Origin: Tricholoma matsutake
Lineage: Eukaryota; Basidiomycota; Agaricomycetes; Agaricales; Tricholomataceae
Assembly (NCBI GenBank): GCA_026075535.2
Contig: AP026538.1
Location: 18,050,337-18,114,336, forward strand
Reading direction: 5' to 3'
Length of the DNA: 64,000 nucleotides
In this document: one piece after another, positions 1 through 12,164 of the stretch
Layout of the letters: each line of letters begins with the position of its first letter
How positions within the stretch are numbered: the first letter of the stretch is position 1
Position numbers and translations under genes: made by a program
The notes under the pieces: model-generated
Seen by the model: only the letters and a program-made list of their open reading frames with translations
Told to the model about the DNA's origin: nothing
Database searches by the model: none

Positions 1-269
1 TATAGGGTGATTCCACCGAGATCACAGGGTACATTGCATGCTAAACTGAGTGTTTCATCCACAGTCCCATTAGCAGACTGCATCAGAAGCCTAATCGAGG
101 AGTCGTATGCTAGACCGAGTTCATGGCAAACATCTTCAGCCATTGATATGATCGAGGAACCAGGATCGACAACACTTTCTACCTGGATGTTATCATGGAC
201 GTCCATAATAACTGATCTAATCGATGAAGTTTCTTTAGCGACGACGAAAGGCTGAGGGATTTCACTGGG
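1..269 (-). pseudogene. Gypsy retropepsin-like protease, N-terminal part
   Basis: Directly after the TGA at 270 the same frame continues through a retropepsin-like segment. It contains VVDPGSSIISM, where DPGSS takes the place of the usual D-T/S-G active-site triad; the sister copy has the same DPGSS. The protease would mature Gag-Pol. The domain is cut by the window edge. Confidence 0.75.
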
Positions 270-2030
270 TCAGAGACTGCTAATATAAGTCTTGTACGGG
301 TCAGGCACGATGATCATGTTGGGACTAAACATGTTCATTGCATTGTTTCCAGATTGTGGGACTCGTTTGGGTGTGACCTGTTCTCTCCATTTTGTTCGAA
401 CCTCTGGTAAAAGTGAGAGTAGTTCTTCAGATGTCAGCATGATGATCGGCATCTTCATCGAGTGCGCAAATATATTGTGCATGATTTTCTCGTTCTGTAC
501 TGGTGCCTGTGTCGCATACAATGGTCCGTCTTTTTCCTTACCCTTTGATGTGCCAGCAAAGTTCCTTTTGTGTGGTGGCAAATAGGCGTTCTCCCTGATG
601 GACACATATGGGTGTACCGAGGTTTGCGTTGGGGGTATGGTGGTTGATGGCGAAGTGGTCGATGTCGATGTTGGAGCAGTAGTTGAAGTCGAAGGGTTGA
701 CCATTGTCAATGAAGATGTTGAGGGTGGGGTACCAGTAGACATTGACGATGCAGGGATGGGAGTTGTCATAGCTGGAACCAAATTTCGAACCTCTTTGTT
801 CAGACGCAAAAATGGTCGACCACTTCGAAGCACAAATATTTCGCGCTCGAGAGCCGCTATTCTATCTTCAGAGTCAGCTGTCAACGTCGAGTTATGATAA
901 ATGCCTTTCGTCTCCAATCCCGATATAGAAACGGCGTCGGACTCTGTTATCGAAGTGATCACAGCCAAGGTTGAACTAGTCGAAGTCAAAGGTGCCGATG
1001 GTGCAATGCTGAATAAAAGTGTTGCTGCTGGGGTTGCATCTGGGTTGCGTTTCCACCATTCATCGATGTGTGCCTTGATAAACCTGCCAGGGATACTTCG
1101 AGGGGTGAATTGTCCGTTAGGAAGTACAATCTTTCCTTCTGCGTTTCGCTTACACTTCCCTTTGTTCAGGTACAACTGACAAACCATACAGTCAGGGATA
1201 AAATGTCCGGATAAACCACAAAATATGCAAAGGAGTGCATCGATATGTGCCTGTCTGTCTGCTGAATTAGTGCGAGGATTTTTAGTACCTGAGATATGCG
1301 TAGCGATGGTGCTAGCAAATTGTTTGAACATCGTGTTTAGATCTTTGGTTTTGATTGTAATAGTTCCAGGTGACGAGGTGCCCGTATTTCCGACGTCCGA
1401 TGTTGAGTGCGATGAAGAGGTCGATTGGTGGATTACTGAGTTCGATGTGTTGGAGCCTGCTAGAATGAATTTTGCCACGTCGTGAATGTCATTGAGTGGA
1501 TACGGATCGTCGGGATAATGGTCGGGGAATTTGAGTTCGAGTTGTTGAGCAATTCGAGTCCATAAGCCGGGTTGGAATCCTTGAACATAAGCTCTGCTTT
1601 GCTCGGCTTCCGAGATCCTATTCTTTGCTCGCAAAAAGTGAGTAATGTTGTAGAACGCACGATAATACATTCCTAGATCGCTTGCATTGAATATCCCAAT
1701 GTGTAGCTGTTCTCCCACTAATTTGTCCATGTCTGATATGCTCCACTTGCAATCGTCTTCCGAGCCAGGATAGAGTTTGTGTACTGCTGTTCTAAATTCG
1801 TTGAATGATGTGCCAGGTTGATACTCTGGAAGCGATTCCCAGAGTTCTGACGAGTCGATGTCGAGGTAGCGCCAAGCGTGTTTCTTCATGAGATTTGATT
1901 CAGTAACGCTGCAGGTCGGGAATAATAGTTCAAGCTCTTTGAAGTATCATCGAAGCTCTCGAGGCTGATTCAGGTCGAATTTCAGAGCGGTCAAGTGCCC
2001 ACGAGCTGGCATTGTGGTTTGGGTAGTCAT
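270..2030 (-). pseudogene. Gypsy gag polyprotein, copy 1 (two in-frame TGA)
   Basis: Gag forms the virus-like particle of the retrotransposon. The reading frame starts at the ATG at 2030, which aligns with the start of the 57.7 kb copy. It is interrupted by TGA at 1947-1949, where the sister copy has an arginine codon, then stays open from 1889 to a TGA at 270-272. A zinc-knuckle-like cluster (CIFCGLSGHF followed by C and C) lies about residues 220-245 of the main open segment. A long Ser/Thr/Pro-rich linker follows. The frame continues beyond 270 into the protease, so the TGA is a mutation, not the natural end. Differences from the other copy are often R/C, R/H or C/H exchanges, as expected when CGN arginine codons decay. 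Confidence 0.85.
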
Positions 2031-2360
2031 GAATGCAATGACTCTAGGGGTAGGGGTTAAGACTTGTGTAATAGATGGTAGAGGTGTAGAAGGTGTTGGA
2101 AGGATAAATGAAGAGGTCGATGATGATGACAAAGAAGTAGATGATGATGTGGAAGGCGATGATATAGGTGAAGGAAATAGTCTACAATGAGTAGATTCTG
2201 CTTTGGAAACTGGAATTAGAATATCTCCCGATTGTTCGAGAGATTCAAAGGCGTGGCGAGTATCAATGTGAAGGGTTCTCGCTTGTGTTGGCCTAAGCCG
2301 AGGAAGTCGAGGTTGGTCCGACGATGAAATGATTCAGACACCCTTGCGGTGGGCTCCAAA

Positions 2361-3548
2361 AATGATGATGCTCAACCCAGGAAAACCACCAGAACTGCCG
2401 ATGAGGCAATCAATGATGTTTGCGATGAGTCAGAGGAGGGTTGCAAGACGTTCCAAAAGTTTGTGGTCAAACCTCTGAGAAGATTACTAGTTAACACTAG
2501 TCGTGAAGGTAGTGTTATGAGAGACGAAGGTGTTTGTTGTGGTCCGATTGAGTATCAATCGATATTGAGGGCAATCAATGAGATTGACAGCGAATGAGTT
2601 TTATCGTCGATGGTCAATATGTGAATTATGGGGACCTTTCGATCAATGGTATACAAAGGGTGCGGCAAACTGCTATGAAGTGTTGGAAGGGTTGCTAGAA
2701 CTAATGATGAGAGGATTGAGGGAGGATCGAGGATGTGACGATTGCAGAGGTTTCTTGTCAATTGAGAAAACCCACAGAGACTTAGATTGTTTTAGAAAGT
2801 TGATTGGATGCTTAGAACTGTATACGAGATGATATGTGAAGATGATTTCTTGTTATTTTCAAGTAGATACTACAGAGTTTTATATGTTTTAAAGAAACTT
2901 CCTAAAATGGAATGAGAAACATGTGTAGAACATGAGGCAAAAGATATGAGTTAAGGCACAAGGCCATAAAGGAGACTGGAATCCGAACAAGAAAGATATA
3001 TATATATCAAATGATGAAAGAGTAATAAAAGGAAAGAACTAAAAGAGACTGTCCTTTGTGTATAAACTGCGCTAAGTCTCACAATAATGCATTCAGTGGG
3101 TTCTGTGCACGATAGGGACTTGGAACGAGGCTGACCTATGATCAGCAGGTTTGAGCACGAGTTGGAATATGTCCTAGTGCATGGTCCTCCACCATTTAGA
3201 TAACGAAGGCGGCGCCCGATGTCGCTCATAGTTTCTCGATATCGATCAATGACACTCGACAATGGTTGACGATGCTCGATCGCGGTTGCGGCTTGTTTGA
3301 AGTTGGTCGGGGATGTTCAATGGTCATGTAGGGGAATCTTAGTGACTTTCGGGGTAGTCCTAGGGTTGTGCAATGTGGGCTTTTGATACGATCAATGTCA
3401 CTGGTGATGTTTCAACGTGGTCGATATGATATCGTGATCGATAGAGTGGGTCACACTGCATCTGGGACGTCGTAGGAGTCAGCCGACATAATTAGAATGA
3501 TGCTAAAGTGGTGAATCGGTCCTTGAGCTGAGGAGACAACCTATCAGC
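2361..3548. other. Region without recognised gene; probably contains the LTR of Gypsy copy 1
   Basis: Reading frames here are short and resemble no family I recognise. Homology to the region upstream of the other Gypsy copy fades about 2.4-2.7 kb. The right half has many GATCGAT-like words but no resolved repeat unit. Confidence 0.4.
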
Positions 3549-3922
3549 ATATGGGCCCATCCTAACATAATACATGGAAATGGGCCCATACAAATGATAC
3601 ACTGGACAGAAAGATCATGTGGGCCCATGACAGTAAAAGAAAAACAGTATGGGCCCACACAACTATAGTGTACAGGACTTGAATTACTGCTGTTATTACA
3701 AATCATAAAGAATATATCCTAAAACAGTACATTGTAGTGACCGGTGCCGGTAGGGAGATACACAGGCAAGTAAGAGAAGAGAACAATCATTAGTTGAAGA
3801 CAGTAGTAATGTGCAATGAGAGTAGACATAGATTAATCCTGACACCAGCCAGACAGCAACTGTCACTTGTGTGGCAGTCAGCTATTTCCTAACAGGATGT
3901 CTCGGCACCAGAAAACATAAAG
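3549..3922 (+). repeat. KDZ left terminal inverted repeat
   Basis: Aligns by eye at roughly 90% with the reverse complement of 12165-12538. It carries four GGGCCC cores, three as TGGGCCCA-type palindromes, in its first ~110 bp. It also has the word ACATTGTAGTGACCGG, which recurs in subterminal modules further in. Confidence 0.85.
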
Positions 3923-4280
3923 TCGGCGCCCGACCTGGTGTAGTGATAATGTTACCAGGGGCAATAAGCATCCAAGTTCAGAGCTAAGCAAATGACTGGT
4001 GCCACGATCAGCGATGGTCACTGTACATGACCTAAGGAAATGTCTATGGGCCCTTCTCATAAAAGAATCTATACACAAACGGTACTTTGTAGGGACCGGT
4101 GATAGTAGTGACAACAGCGGTGATAATGCACCGGCACTTAGGGGCACATAGTTTGAAGAATATCTGCATGGTCATTTCATTAGTAGATGAAATATATAAG
4201 GGATCTATTGAATGTATTGCATCCATGGCAGCACCAAAAAAAAACTATCTACCAACCACGGTGATATCCAAAGGCATGGT

Positions 4281-6817
4281 TTATTGTGCATGTCGGTGTC
4301 TTAAGTCAAATGTATCCTGGGGGTAAGTGGATGCATCTCCATGAGCTTTTGGTCTTGGCTTTGGACGGAGGCCAGGATCCATTGTCACATTCATCACTTG
4401 GACATCAGTGTTGCTGGGCTTTGATTTTTTAGGCCGCTGGCCATGACTATTGTGGTCATTTGACCATGCTCTTTTCAGCTTTCCCTTGCTTCCTTCTGCT
4501 GGTGTACTCGTTCCAGCATCCTGTGTTATAGTCACTTCATCAGTGTTGCAAGTGCAGGATCTGTGGTCATTCGACCGTGCTCTTTTCAGCTTTCCCTTGC
4601 TTCCTTCCGCTGGTGTACTCGTTCCAGCATCCTGTGTTGTAGTCACTTCATCGGTGTTGCGATCGTGGGATCTTGATCATGTTTTCATCCAATGCTTTCT
4701 GTGGTCAGGGATTACACTATCGGTTGAAGCAACTGATGTTCCCTCAGGGATGGTATCCATCAGTAATGAAGCTAGTGTCATGTTCTGGTGAGAATTTTGA
4801 CCTTGCTGAATGGCCAGTCAGAGGGCAGGTGCAGTGGAATCATGGATACTACCATGTTCCATCCATGCAGGAACCAGACCGTTCATTAAATGACCCCCAT
4901 GCTCCAAATCTGCAAGATAGCTAGCATAGGTAGGCTCTGTCATGTCGACTCCTGTAGGACCAGTCGTCAAACCCGTCATCGCCGGAATATTGTGATCCTC
5001 CGCTGTTACGTATCGGCCAGGTGGAATGAGCATGGGATCGACCAAAAGGTCCCATTCCAGGGGCATCAGATTTTCCGGTAGCAGTGGAGCTAACCCAGCA
5101 GCTTGTTGGTTGATAGGTGTAATAGCCAGTGGAGGAGTGTTGGGCTGCTTTTTCTTTTGTTGTTTCAGTACTGGTGCACTCTCACTTTTGGGTTGCTGTG
5201 TGGTGGCCTTGGGCTGTTTGCCTTTTGTTTTCTTTTTGGTTTGTTTGCACTTCAGCAGATTGCATGGAGCTGCTGTCATTCCTTTGGTCTCCATGTCATC
5301 CAAGTCTGTAAGTTCTGGTAATCGAGCTGCCAGCCAAAGTGTTCCATCCCGTGAATTAAGGACATTTGTGAATTCAAAACCAATCTTTCCTTCTTCCTGC
5401 CTTCCCATCCAATGGGTAAAACATACCTCAATATCATGTTTATGCATTTTTGATGGTTCCCACAATAATACAAACTCCTCATCCAGTGATTCATCTGAGT
5501 CTTCCAGCGCCGCAGTCGATGCTCGTGATCTCCCCAGTGCCAAGGAAGTTGCACAGCTCTTTCCTCCTTTCTGCAGAGGCATATAGTCCACCTGGTTGAT
5601 AAATTCGGATTGCCATGTGTGAATATCAAGCCACAGGACATGACCGGAGGTTCTCCTTGCAGCTAAATCTTGCTGGGGATCAGTATCTTCATTAATCAAA
5701 AATGGTTCACTCACTGTACATCCTTTCAATGTATGCCCGTAAAACTTGTTTTTGGTAATTCAAAAACTGGGCATTGTCGCTGTGGTGGATAAGACAGTTC
5801 GCTGGTAGCAGTGGCTGTCCCTTCACTCCAGTCTCCAGGATTTGTTTAGGCTTTGCCCCACCAGCAGGTTGTATCACTGATTTCTCCTCTTCATCGACGG
5901 TGAGATATATGCCTCGAACATGTCTGGAATAGGCTTTTCATGCCACCCAGGTTCATCGGCAATGAAATTTGGCTTATTGTTGCCTAGAAAGCTATTTGTT
6001 TCAAACCTACAAATTCTTCATTAGTTGCCGTTAAATGCCAGGTGAGTAGACATACATGCTCCACTTCCTCTTGCCCACTGGATTTGCCCATCCACCCAAC
6101 ACAACCATTCGAACCCCAAGTTCAAGGTACATCAAATTTTGAAATTCATTCATATGCTTTGTGAGCATTTTCTCAGCATCCCTAAGATCAATTCAGCCAA
6201 GTTACTGAATTACAGGCAATACACGTACTTTTGCTGAACAGCCGACAGTGGGCCGGTATTCATCCATTGTTGCCAAAGTGCCTCAATCTTTGCATTTTCC
6301 TTTGAATCATTGGAGATTTTTTTGTTGACCTTTGCATATTGCCACGAATATTTGGCCATCCAGTCTGGTCGTCCTTTCTCCAGATCTGGAGCCTCCCATC
6401 CAATTGCCATCTCTATTTCTGACCCATACAGGTGGATAATTACTTTGCACTGTGGAGGGACCTTGCCAACCGCCGCCTTCGGTGGTTTGTGAGCATTTTG
6501 TCTGTACCAAGCTCTAATACGCTGATAATCATGTTTGTCAAAGAGGGCAGAATATACATCAAGGGCTTATTGCTCACTTCCTGCAGGCCATCCATTGAAG
6601 GTTTAAGAGGTAAATTAAATAAGTCCATCATGGCACCTTGTAAGGTTAGTTGTTGCACTTTACGGTTTTTCGATGTCTTCCAATCGTCCACTCATTGCTG
6701 TAGTACATTCAGTTCTGCTGGTGACCACTTATGGGCAACTGGTTGAAATTCCACACTAGAACTTGAAGGACAGCTGCCAAAGTCTTCCCCGCTTTGATCA
6801 GCATCCTCAGCAGACAT
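4281..6817 (-). pseudogene. Spliced accessory gene inside the KDZ element, function unknown
   Basis: The predicted start is the ATG at 6817. Exon 1 (to about 6577) has an in-frame TGA at 6692-6694. A 56 nt intron follows, beginning GTGAGC and ending ATTATCAG. Exon 2 (about 6521-6210) contains RIRAWYRQN and KVNKKISNDSKENAK. Later exons lie at 5729-4818 (303 codons, with a Lys-rich KQTKKKTKGKQ stretch and a low-complexity Q/P/K middle) and at 4646-4281. The last ends with two tandem copies of a Lys/Ser-rich block and a likely nuclear-localisation stretch, GQRPKKSKP. No TET/JBP-type H-x-D signature is visible, although such dioxygenases are known KDZ companions. I do not recognise the family. 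It may be a DNA-binding accessory protein, but that is only inference from basic content and context. Confidence 0.55.
4453..4674 (-). repeat. Two tandem ~111 bp units inside the accessory gene
   Basis: Units start near 4453 and 4564 and encode TTQDAGTSTPAEGSKGKLKR twice. The next codon is Arg in one unit and Trp in the other (CGG versus TGG), a CpG transition between otherwise near-identical copies. Confidence 0.85.
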
Positions 6818-7898
6818 GATAGTCAATGTGGATGCAGTAGACAGGTTGTGCTGTCAAATACATTAGGTACCTTGATATTGCATCAGACTGTCCCTGAGGA
6901 CTATTTACAGGTCATATTTCAGCCTCAATATACCCTAATATACTCACGACTTCACTTGGTACACCTTTAATCCTCTTGCCACACCTTAATATATCACAAT
7001 GTCCCTGAGCAGAACAGCGAGTAGTGGAGTATTATTAGCTGGGTGGTCTGCCAATTATTTAGAATTTTATAAAAAAAAGGTAAGATTAGTAAACCATCAT
7101 TTGTTGTCTTCAGTCATGGCTCCAATCGAGCCATTTGAGCCATTTGAGCCATTTGAGCCATTCGCCGATAGATGGATGTGCTGTCAGTGGGGCTGCAATT
7201 ACAATGTCGGTGGCAGGGTACATGCAGCAAGTATGGTCGAATATCACAAGCGATGAGCTAATTTACCTATGCTGCCATTACACACTTCCACTGCGCTGGC
7301 ACACCACACACATTGCCGACACAGCCACCGGTGATAGCATAGCCACCTATGGTGCATCACCAACTCACCAACACCTTATATACCAATGTATGTGTTACAG
7401 TGAGTTACGACCACCCCACGCTACCAACACACTCCCACAGTGCCGGCACAGCTACACACATCGCCAACACAATCACCCTCGCCACCGGCACAGCCACAGG
7501 TGAATATGACAACAACACGCTGGCGATATGCATCCTGGCAACAGCACCATACATCTTTATTACCCTTCCATCCACATCCAGCAGCGCCAACATTATCCTA
7601 TTGATGCGGTATTTTCCTATTATGTGACTATGCCCGATGCGGCCTTCCCAAATCACACACTACACTTGACACAGCCTTTTACTTGCATGGTCGATCTTTT
7701 TCTTATATATTACTTATTTTTTATTCCTTAACCTTTGTGCCTACTTCCATGCAACAAAGGTATAGTAACTTCCAGTTCTTTTAATTGTAGTAACTTATGG
7801 TTTCTACTTCCATCCAACAAAGATAATTTGATCCTGTCTTTCCTGTAAACATAAGTCTAGTGTAGGCTGCCAAACACAGCATCCTTCCAATTACCTGG
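6818..7898. other. Spacer between the two KDZ-element genes
   Basis: No supported gene. A plus-strand open stretch (about 7135-7627) is low-complexity His/Thr/Pro coding made of CACAC and CCACC words and has no family resemblance. A short tandem repeat lies at 7129-7163. Confidence 0.5.
7129..7163. repeat. 9-bp tandem repeat
   Basis: About four copies of GAGCCATTT; the last is altered to GAGCCATTC. Confidence 0.9.
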
Positions 7899-10800
7899 CT
7901 ACTCAAAACCCCAGACATTTCCTACCCGTGGATTTATGGCTTTGAAAATATGCATGGAGGAAGTGGCCATCCTTTTCCAGCTCGCCACCTGATGTTTGGT
8001 ATATGCCACAGCTCCCGGCGATATAAGGGCAACCTCAGCCTCTAGCAAAGGGAAATCCGAAGTTAGAATTATGCTACATAATACAGGGATTGGGGGTGCA
8101 CCTAGCAAAGGGAAATCTGAAGAGAAAACTCTAAGGATCCCCTTGCTGATGCCCAGTATATGTGAAGATGACAAAAATCAAATATAACCTAAAAATAGAA
8201 AAAGGTGGAGATAGGCGGATCAAGGCCGCCGAATGACATCATACCAAGGGTTATGTGTCGGAAGGGGTACTCCGCCTCTAAATATAAAAGTGTCAACATG
8301 TACAAACATGATAGCAAGGGAAAATTAGTAATAAAATCCGGAAAAATCATAGAAAATGAAGAATAGAAGGAAATGAGGTGGGGAAAAATATAGGACGAAC
8401 ATAAAAAATAGGAAAAACACACAGGGCACCTCCCTAGTCCCCTTACAGGCGAGGTCTGAGTCTCCAAGCAGTTAACCCAGACCTCTGCTCTGTGAAGAAA
8501 ATAACGTGGGATCCAAGCCATTTCATGACTAGTAATTGATAACTCCTCTGACCATCTATCATGTTTGGCATTTGCCCGTAACCAGTGCACCCTGTAGACT
8601 AAATAATAGTGAAGTCGCTCATTAAAGTGAATTGAGGTGTACTTACATTCTTTCATCATTTCGCTTGCCTCGACACCGGCTTGGACATTAATGGTCCAAA
8701 ACCATGGCAATGGTTCATCCTGTCTCCGGCTTCCACCCTCAGCATTGCCAGTACCAGGCATTGCCGGTACCGCCCTCACCGTGGCAGTTGAAATCTTGAG
8801 TTCATCCTGGCACAATACCTGATACTTGGACTGCATCTCAGGTGAACATCCCAATGATACCATTGCAGCCCTCGCAGCATTGTATACCTGATGATGTGCT
8901 TGAACCCAGCAGCTAATAGCATGCACCTTTGACCAAGCCCTTCCCTTTTTGTTCTTGGAGGTGGCGAGACGTAAATTCTTTCTGAATAAGAAAGATTTCT
9001 CACCGAGGGCCATTCTAATGCCCTGGAGCTCACTGTTTGCTTGTCCTTCCCTCAATCTCAACTCTTTCTTGGCAAGGGAATCCAAACCAAGCTGAGTAAT
9101 TTGTGGAAAGCCAAATGTAGAGGGAAGAGGTAATGGGCATGTTTCAGCGGTATGGACTGCTGCTACTGGGGGCCTTGTAATAAATGGGTTGCTTTGATCA
9201 TCATCATCTGAGTTAGTCTGGTAATCGGGAGCTTGTGATGGGAGTACTGGTCTTGGTGGCGAGTCATTAAGCTTTTGCAGTGTATCCAATGTGTCATTGT
9301 TCACAAATTGTTCTGATTTAGCAATGAAGGAATCCACTCTGGTATCAAGGTTTTGCCGTTTTGTTGCAATCTTCAGCTTATCGGCCTTGAACAACACTGA
9401 ACACTGTTGACGTATAAAGGTCTGAAGAGCCAGTCTGATACTAGTTAGCATAGGAATATTTTGCAATGGCTGGATATGCACTGGGCTTCCTCAAGTTTGA
9501 GGCCAAGAGCAACCCAGGTGGTTTCACCCTTTCCATCACCGGTTTCATCTTCATCCTCTAGAAGGTTCATTTGAAGGTTGCTTCATGTGACCACTACCTG
9601 ACCAGGGTTTATATCATAGATGTCCATTGCTTCTGGATTGGTTAGATGTGTTGCCTGAGAGTGTTTTTCCAATTCTTTCCAGGTTGCAATCTCCTCAGGG
9701 TCTGAGTTTGCCGTGTACTGCAATAGGTCCACCCGACTTTCCTCCTCACCTGCCACAGCGGCTCTGAATCAGCAGGCAGTGGTAACCACTACATCTGGTT
9801 CCAAGTCAATCTGGCACAAGGTACAAACATGTATTCACCTATGTCCTGCATTTTTTTGAAGTTGGAATCCCCCATATGATCATCCAAGGTTTCAATCCAT
9901 CCAGAAATGGTAGCATTTTGGGTACTAGGTGAGATTTCATTCAACACTGACCACAATGATTCAAGGATTTCTCCATCCACTTGTCCAGCACTGGGAATGA
10001 AACTCGGTGAAAAGCATGAGAAACATTGCCAGATGTGGCCATTGACATGGAAAAGACCAATACCATGCAGAATGGCGATGCCAAGTGGTAGCTGGATATA
10101 CTGACTCTCTTCCATCCGAAGTCTGAGCCTCTTCCAATACTGGCACATTATATCATAAATCAAAATGATTTTCTTGAGTCTGGTGATATTAGTGTTTCTC
10201 AAGGCTTCAGATAAAGAATAGTCCATGTTTGCTTGTCTAGAAAACATTACATAATGTCTCTCAAAATGTGAAGATATCTCACCGTTCCCCTTTTTGGAAT
10301 TCAACTACCGCACTGGGGCAGAAGCAACCATGATGGCCACAAGCAGTTGCACCGACACCGGTTACATCAAGACCCTTGTATTTGATGAAGCAGTCATTTA
10401 CAGCATGATGCTCATTGCAGGTCGGTTTCTAATTTGGAGTTAGTAAATACGCTGAAAGTCTTTCAAATATCTTACCTCTGTGACTTCCTTAGCAACGGCG
10501 AGGTGTGCTTTGTAGTGATTCGGCTCGGTCATGAAAAAATCACCATGACTGACCCTAATATCACGGTGAGCATTTTCGTGCTTCTGATGAACAGCAGTGA
10601 AGTTTCCATCCATGACAAAAGTCCGAGTGTATGCTATTCTGAGGTAAGATTACATTAAATACATTCCAATTCATGCGATTTGACTTACTGGTCAGGATCC
10701 TCAGTCCAATTTTCTGGCAGATTGACACCAGGCTGAGGACATGCAGCACAGAATGTTGGGATGTCAGGCACACCATGCATTGCAGCCGCCAATGAGCTGC

Positions 10801-11514
10801 CAGCACTGGACTGTGATTCTCCCCAGCGGCCTCTCCACTTCAAATGTTTCAACATTCGCCATAGCCGGCTTGCCCTGAGAAGCTCCCTGTATCAATCCTC
10901 AAGTACTGATGTCAGAGATATTGACAACTGTAGTATATCAATCATACCTCCATGGCACTAGGAAATAAGGGTGAAGTCATGCGCCGGAGCTTCTGGTAGT
11001 ATTGATAGGCTGAAGATTTACATTCCAGATTGGACAATTGCGCATCATCGAGGACTTTAAATGTGAACGTGGTCTTGATATTTTTGTAGCTGACCAGGAA
11101 AATCCCCGATTGCAACAAGTGATTTTCCTGCTCTTGACAGGAATTATGGCAATTACACCACTTGACCCACATATGATGTACACCGGAAACATTGATTACT
11201 GTCAATTTGTGACAATCCATCAGCATTGGGAAAGTTGTGGGACCAAGGTCATAAACACTGGTAAACCTTTTCATCTCCTTGACGATGTTGTTGGTTCCAT
11301 CACCTTCTGTTGCATCATCCAAATCATCTTCATAATTGTCAGCCTCTTGTCCAACCACATCTGGTGCTGATGGGTGAAATTAACTTGGGCAGGATGCACC
11401 ATTGTGACTGAGATGTAAAACTAACCTGACTTGGAACAACCAAGCTGGTTCAAAATAGGAACCTGTCATCTGGGTGATTCTTCCAATGATGGTGCGAGTG
11501 TGTCCTCTAGGCAT
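7899..11514 (-). pseudogene. KDZ transposase with CxC2-like N-terminal region, split by a solo LTR
   Basis: The catalytic protein of the KDZ transposon. Exons by GT-AG junctions: 11514-11426, 11366-10948, 10886-10689, 10638-10476, 10428-10283, 10236 to about 9789, about 9760-9482, and 9434-7899, the last interrupted by the LTR at 8022-8447. Family landmarks in order: INVSGVHHMWVKWCNCHN and a TF-x-VLD block (CxC2-like); CAACPQPGVNLPENW; VMDGNFTAVHQKH (first catalytic Asp region); ACGHHGCFCP; QANMDYSL; YDIMCQYW; GQVDGEILESLWS; ETLDDHMGD; and the C-terminal W-S-K and RW-EEL-I helices. Removing the LTR and one TSD restores the C-terminal frame through SPGAVAYTKHQ. Defects are a TGA at 9583-9585 at a probable Arg and a frame problem about 9760-9790. 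The upstream cysteine cluster usual in CxC2 proteins is short or missing. Confidence 0.85.
8022..8447 (-). repeat. Solo LTR (426 bp) of the chromovirus family
   Basis: Read on the minus strand it starts TGTAAGGGG and ends CCCTTATA, the same ends and length as the LTRs at 30203-30628 and 35812-36237. It is flanked by the perfect 5-bp duplication GGCGA (8017-8021 and 8448-8452). It sits in the last exon of the KDZ transposase and arose by LTR-LTR recombination of an inserted element. Confidence 0.95.
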
Positions 11515-12164
11515 GATGGTTTGTAGAGCGATGTAAAATTATGAACAAGCATCTCCAGGATTATATAGGCACTGTAGGCAGTGAGGAAACATGGCAACAT
11601 GGCAATGTAAATGACAATGGTACCATGTAGAGGTTACTATGGGACTGTTCTACACAGCATACTAACATGTTACCTAGGTCATACTCACAAAGCTACTGTT
11701 GATGTTTCCAATGGAAAATTACACTGGCGGTGTTTGTGATACCCATTGGTCAATAGTTTCTTACTTTTACAGCATGTCATTGCTTTTCATTATCAGTGAC
11801 CACTGGCAGTGTTTCATTATTAGTGACCACTAGCGGCAATTAGTGTACAAGTCTAAGAGCTATGGGAATGATCAGCACGATGTTGTCTTCTCTGGCACCT
11901 GTCACTCCAATGTACTGTTTTAGCATATATTCTGCACCGGTCATTCGCTTTGCTCTTGACTTGGATGCTTATCGCCACCAGTGACTTTATCACTACTGGC
12001 ACTGGTCACTGCAATGTACTGATTTTGCATATATCCTTATCCTCCCACATTCCTACAGCATACAGCATGTCACCATGCCTGCATTTTTTATCCATATTGT
12101 AGTGCACAGTGGCTGCAATTAGTATACAAGTCTTTTAAGAGCTATGTGAATGACCAGTGCTGCC

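Larger units (their letters stand above)
1..2360 (-). mobile_element. Ty3/Gypsy element copy 1, 5' part (leader, gag, start of protease)
   Basis: This is the front of an LTR retrotransposon read right to left and cut by the window start. Its leader (about 2133-2360), gag and protease segments match, in the same order, the plus-strand element at 57.4-63.2 kb. The leader reads as the same sequence as 57.40-57.72 kb when reverse-complemented, including the shared purine-rich stretch TTTTTGGAGC that probably marks the LTR/leader boundary. The LTR itself was not delimited. The copy is inactive because gag carries in-frame TGA codons. Confidence 0.85.

Noticed and set aside
4818..5729. TET/JBP dioxygenase as KDZ companion
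   Set aside because: I saw no H-x-D ... H iron-binding pattern or other TET/JBP landmark in the accessory gene.
7135..7627. 122- and 92-codon plus-strand frames
   Set aside because: Made of CACA/CCAC low-complexity words, hence His/Thr/Pro-rich; not supported as genes.
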